A stretch of DNA of 7,811 nucleotides, taken from contig JAOPWF010000316.1 of assembly GCA_025965815.1 (NCBI GenBank), forward strand, positions 1-7,811, read 5' to 3'. Position 1 is the first letter of the stretch. Each line of letters begins with the position of its first letter. Source of the DNA: Mycobacterium sp. (GTDB taxonomy: Bacteria; Actinomycetota; Actinomycetes; Mycobacteriales; Mycobacteriaceae). The notes beneath the pieces are model-generated. The model worked only from the letters and a program-made list of their open reading frames with translations, searched no databases and was not told where the DNA came from. Positions 5,565 through 7,811 of this stretch are shown piece after piece. The translations under genes were made by a program, and so were the position numbers.

Positions 5565-5797
5565 CTTGTGCAGCTTGGTATTTGCCGTAAGGAGTTGCTT
5601 GGGATCCATGTCCGGCGTGCGCTGCAAGGCGTTGCCGAACAGCGGAATATCGCCGACGAGCTCGGCGGCAAGTGCCGGCCCGGCGCCTGCGGATTGTTCT
5701 TGTCGAAGCGAATGTCGTTCACCGCCAACAACACCCAGCCGATGGCGCGGTGACTGCGGGTCACGGCATACAGCGTAGTCCCGGCGTCGGACTGACT
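5565..5797 (-). pseudogene. frame-shifted coding-like stretch downstream of the DUF2235 gene
   Basis: Just past the end of the DUF2235 gene the minus strand keeps a coding-like G/C third-base pattern, but in two other frames. One reads TLYAVTRSHRAIGWVLLAVN then DIRFDKNN (about 5780-5690). The next, after a further shift near 5672-5697, reads ALAAELVGDIPLFGNALQ and then DPKQLLTANTKLHKQ (about 5676-5562). No start codon or ribosome binding site introduces either piece. It may be the decayed remains of a separate gene, or a C-terminal extension of the DUF2235 protein broken by two indels or sequence errors. I do not recognise the encoded fragments. The call rests on codon pattern alone. Confidence 0.3.
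5651..5667. terminator. stem-loop in the convergent gap, possible bidirectional terminator
   Basis: CGCCGA (5651-5656) pairs with TCGGCG (5662-5667) around a 5-base loop. It lies midway between the stop of the MarR gene and the stop of the convergent DUF2235 gene, about 90 bases from each. There is no T-run on either side. It also falls inside the coding-like stretch described here, so the evidence is weak. Confidence 0.25.
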
Positions 5798-6825
5798 GCG
5801 GCCAGCCAGTCGGGCTCGGCCCACTCGACATCGCCCGGTATGTGCCGTCGTCCGTAGTCCGGTTGCTGCTCGACGCGCGACCGCACGCTGGTGTGCACCC
5901 GCGCCCCGGGCGGGAGAGGGCGTTTCCTATAGGTCGCCAGCGCCCATATCCAGCCCATAGCGTGGATGGGCCCCATCGCGTGTTCGGGTGTCAGGGCGGG
6001 GAATGGGCGGTCGTCGCGGAATTCCAGGCCCGCCTGGCGCGCGCCCTCGCCGATCCAGTTCAGCGTGATGTCGCCGAGGTTGGGCGTGTCGAGGTAGGAC
6101 CCGCCGACATCGGAGTGCACCCCGGCGAACCACACCTCGTCAAGCCTGTTTCCGGCCTTATCTTTATCGATCAAATATTCACGGTAGGGCCGACGCTTCT
6201 CGTCGATCGAGACCGCGTGCCGCCCGGTCTGCACGTTGGGCAGCGCGCGGGTGTCCGGCCACACCGTGCTGCGCCGCAGCAGGCCCGGCGCCTTCACGGT
6301 GTCCCAGACGCCGAGGTATGTCACCGGCACCCAGAAGTGACCGTCCACCGGCCGCCCCAATGCCGACTTGAACTGCCCGGACTGTTTCCACTCGTTCTTG
6401 CCCCACTTCGGCTGCTTGCGGGCGTAGTTACCGACCGCGTAGCGGACCAGGTTGTCGGCACCCGGGCGGATGATGCCGATCTCGCGGAGCAGCCCGGCCA
6501 TCGCGCGTGCGGTGTAGGCGCCGCGGCTGAAGCCGAACAGGTAGATCTCGTCGCCGGGGTCCCAGTGGTTGATCAGGAATGTGTATGCCTCTTCGAGGTT
6601 CTCGCGCATTCCGGAGCCGAACGCCAAGCCCCACATCCGCGACAGCCAGCGCGCCAGCGGGGTCCACGCGCCACCCGAGGAGAAGGTTCCCACCCCGGGG
6701 TCGTAGTAGGTCAGCTGCCGGTCGGGGTCGTACTCGATCCGCTTGAACAGCAGCAGGACGTTGGTGTTTCCCTCCGCGCGCACCACGTTGCCGGTGCCGT
6801 CGAAGCACAGCACGATTCGTTTCAT
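5761..6825 (-). CDS. DUF2235 (Tle1-like) alpha/beta hydrolase
   Basis: A 354-residue hydrolase of the DUF2235 family, the fold shared with type VI phospholipase effectors of the Tle1 class. It opens with KRIVLCFDGTGN (2-13), then TNV (21-23) and YYDPGVGT (40-47). The nucleophile elbow is GFSRGA, with S100. LGVWDTVKAPG supplies D175, and FAGVHSDVGGSY supplies H237, completing a plausible Ser-Asp-His triad. HAVSIDEKRRPYREY (203-217) is also a family hallmark. The end, VHTSVRSR...YGRR-IPGDVEWAEPDW, looks like a natural family C-terminus. No signal peptide or membrane segment is seen, so it should be cytoplasmic unless exported by other means. Its ATG overlaps the stop of the upstream MBL-fold gene (ATGA), so the two are co-translated. 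Substrate unknown; lipid ester hydrolysis is a guess from the family. Confidence 0.9.
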   Translation of the reverse strand: MKRIVLCFDGTGNVVRAEGNTNVLLLFKRIEYDPDRQLTYYDPGVGTFSSGGAWTPLARWLSRMWGLAFGSGMRENLEEAYTFLINHWDPGDEIYLFGFSRGAYTARAMAGLLREIGIIRPGADNLVRYAVGNYARKQPKWGKNEWKQSGQFKSALGRPVDGHFWVPVTYLGVWDTVKAPGLLRRSTVWPDTRALPNVQTGRHAVSIDEKRRPYREYLIDKDKAGNRLDEVWFAGVHSDVGGSYLDTPNLGDITLNWIGEGARQAGLEFRDDRPFPALTPEHAMGPIHAMGWIWALATYRKRPLPPGARVHTSVRSRVEQQPDYGRRHIPGDVEWAEPDWLAAVSPTPGLRCMP

Positions 6826-7811
6826 CGCTCCCCCAGCAGGTCGATGGTGTGTGGACCATCGTCGCCGACCACCACGACTTTGTCATTGACATCGGGGTTG
6901 TCGGCGAGAAAGGCGGTCAGGCTGTTGGTGGCGTCCGACCATTCGGCTCGGACCGTGGCGGCCGGATTCTTCTTGCGCCGCGCGACTTCCGCCGTCCGAT
7001 GCTTGTCCCAGTCCTTTTTCCGCTCGACGTCGATGTCGGCGACGGGATAGGTGAGATGGATCCGGTACTCGTCGTCGCCCCTGGCGGCGGCGAGCATCTC
7101 GAGGGTCTCGCGTTCCGGGTTGCCGTGTTCCCCGTTGCCGGAGAAGACGTAGTGGTGGGCGATGATGCGTTCGAAGAAATCCTGCTCGACGTTGTTGGAA
7201 CTGCCGTGGTGGGGCGCCTTCAGCACGTCGACGCGAATCGAGCCGCCCCGCTCCACCAGGCCCACCAATTCCAGGCCTTCCAGGATCTTGTCCCCTCGGG
7301 CGTCACCGGTGAACAGGATGCGCTTGGGGTTGCGGCCTTTGGTCTCGGCCAGCACCACGATGCTGGACAGGTTGGGCACCGACGCGTCGACGTAGCTGGC
7401 CAGTGCCTCCGGCGTGGCCCGTACCGCGTCCGGGTTGTCCTTCACCCACTTGTCGTGTTGCTTCTGCAGGTCCTGCACCTCGGGCAGCATCGGACCGATG
7501 ACGGTGAACCTCAGTCCGTTGCCCATGTCGATGGAGCGACTGTCGGCGCTGGCGACGATGAGCTTGCCGCCGACGTCGAGGTTCCGCTCGATGCCGAGTT
7601 TCTCGGCGTCGTTTCGCAGTGTCCGGCCCTGCGGCACATTCGCCAGCACCATGAAGGTGTCGACTGCGGTTTCGGCGTCCGTTGACGGCTCCAGGTCGGC
7701 TAGCGTGTCGGCCGGTAGCGCGCCGGACAGGGACGCCGGCCCGAACCGGGCGTTCACCGCGCCCGCCAGTTCGTCGGCGTCGTTGTCGATGATGTCATCG
7801 AAGGTGTTGTG
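6822..7811 (-). CDS. metallo-beta-lactamase-fold hydrolase, ComEC-like (N-terminus outside window)
   Basis: The open frame enters from the right edge and gives 329 residues, starting HNTFDDIIDNDADELAG. The GTG at 7755-7757 is an internal valine codon, not a start. The visible part matches the second half of ComEC-type MBL domains. KRILFTGDARGDKILEGL carries the metal-bridging aspartate, VDVLKAPHHGSSNN carries the late metal-ligand histidine, and HHYVFSGNGEHGNPERETLEML matches the S-x-G-x-x-HP-x-x-TLE segment. The HxHxDH motif should lie upstream, off the window. No membrane segments are seen, so this is a stand-alone hydrolase and not a DNA-uptake channel. A charged tail of about 80 residues follows the MBL core. 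Its stop overlaps the DUF2235 start by four bases. Substrate unknown. Confidence 0.88.
   Translation of the reverse strand, partial: HNTFDDIIDNDADELAGAVNARFGPASLSGALPADTLADLEPSTDAETAVDTFMVLANVPQGRTLRNDAEKLGIERNLDVGGKLIVASADSRSIDMGNGLRFTVIGPMLPEVQDLQKQHDKWVKDNPDAVRATPEALASYVDASVPNLSSIVVLAETKGRNPKRILFTGDARGDKILEGLELVGLVERGGSIRVDVLKAPHHGSSNNVEQDFFERIIAHHYVFSGNGEHGNPERETLEMLAAARGDDEYRIHLTYPVADIDVERKKDWDKHRTAEVARRKKNPAATVRAEWSDATNSLTAFLADNPDVNDKVVVVGDDGPHTIDLLGER

Noticed and set aside
5842..7050. A 402-residue plus-strand open frame opposite the DUF2235 and MBL genes
   Set aside because: Its composition is that of a complement of G/C-biased codons, while the minus strand carries clear catalytic motifs in the same interval.
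6849..7685. A 278-residue plus-strand open frame opposite the MBL-fold gene
   Set aside because: Antisense shadow: Val/Gly/His-rich with no domain pattern; the minus strand shows KAPHHGSS and FTGDA.
7755..7757. GTG as the start of the MBL-fold gene
   Set aside because: The same frame stays open and coding-like to the window edge, and starting here would drop the N-terminal half of the MBL domain including the main metal-binding motif.

Overview
The window looks like high-GC actinobacterial DNA, most likely from a nontuberculous Mycobacterium. The reasons are G/C-rich third codon positions, an IS110-family transposase of the kind common in mycobacteria (IS900-like group), a short exported two-cysteine protein of a mycobacterial type, and a DHA2 efflux pump paired with a MarR regulator. 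The genus is inferred from these features; no species-specific marker was recognised.

Layout. 1-139: the last 45 codons of an unrecognised + strand gene. 140-492: non-coding, holding a 43-bp tandem duplication (200-285) and then a strongly structured stretch (about 317-490). That stretch lies directly upstream of an intact IS110-type DEDD/serine transposase (493-1746) and is a good candidate for the element's bridge RNA plus leader. 1859-2614 (-): class I SAM-dependent methyltransferase. 2837-3088 (-): small secreted protein, followed on its own strand by a 10-bp perfect stem-loop (2783-2805). 3089-3706: a 618-bp divergent intergenic region with possible gene debris and, against the next start codon, a near-perfect inverted repeat. 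3707-5152 (+) and 5142-5561 (+): a 14-TM DHA2/EmrB-QacA-type exporter and an overlapping MarR regulator, an autoregulated drug-efflux operon whose operator is probably the inverted repeat at 3680-3705. 5562-5760: a convergent gap that carries codon-like sequence on the minus strand in shifting frames. 5761-6825 (-) and 6822-7811 (-, cut by the window edge): a DUF2235/Tle1-like alpha/beta hydrolase and a ComEC-like metallo-beta-lactamase-fold protein, coupled by an ATGA overlap.

How the genes work together. The exporter-MarR pair is a self-contained resistance module. The MBL-fold/DUF2235 pair is a translationally coupled two-gene unit of unknown purpose and is the best candidate here for an undescribed system. 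One hydrolase resembles lipase-type effectors and the other is a metallo-hydrolase, with part of the second gene, and anything upstream of it, lying outside the window. The IS110 element with its putative guide RNA is the main mobile feature.
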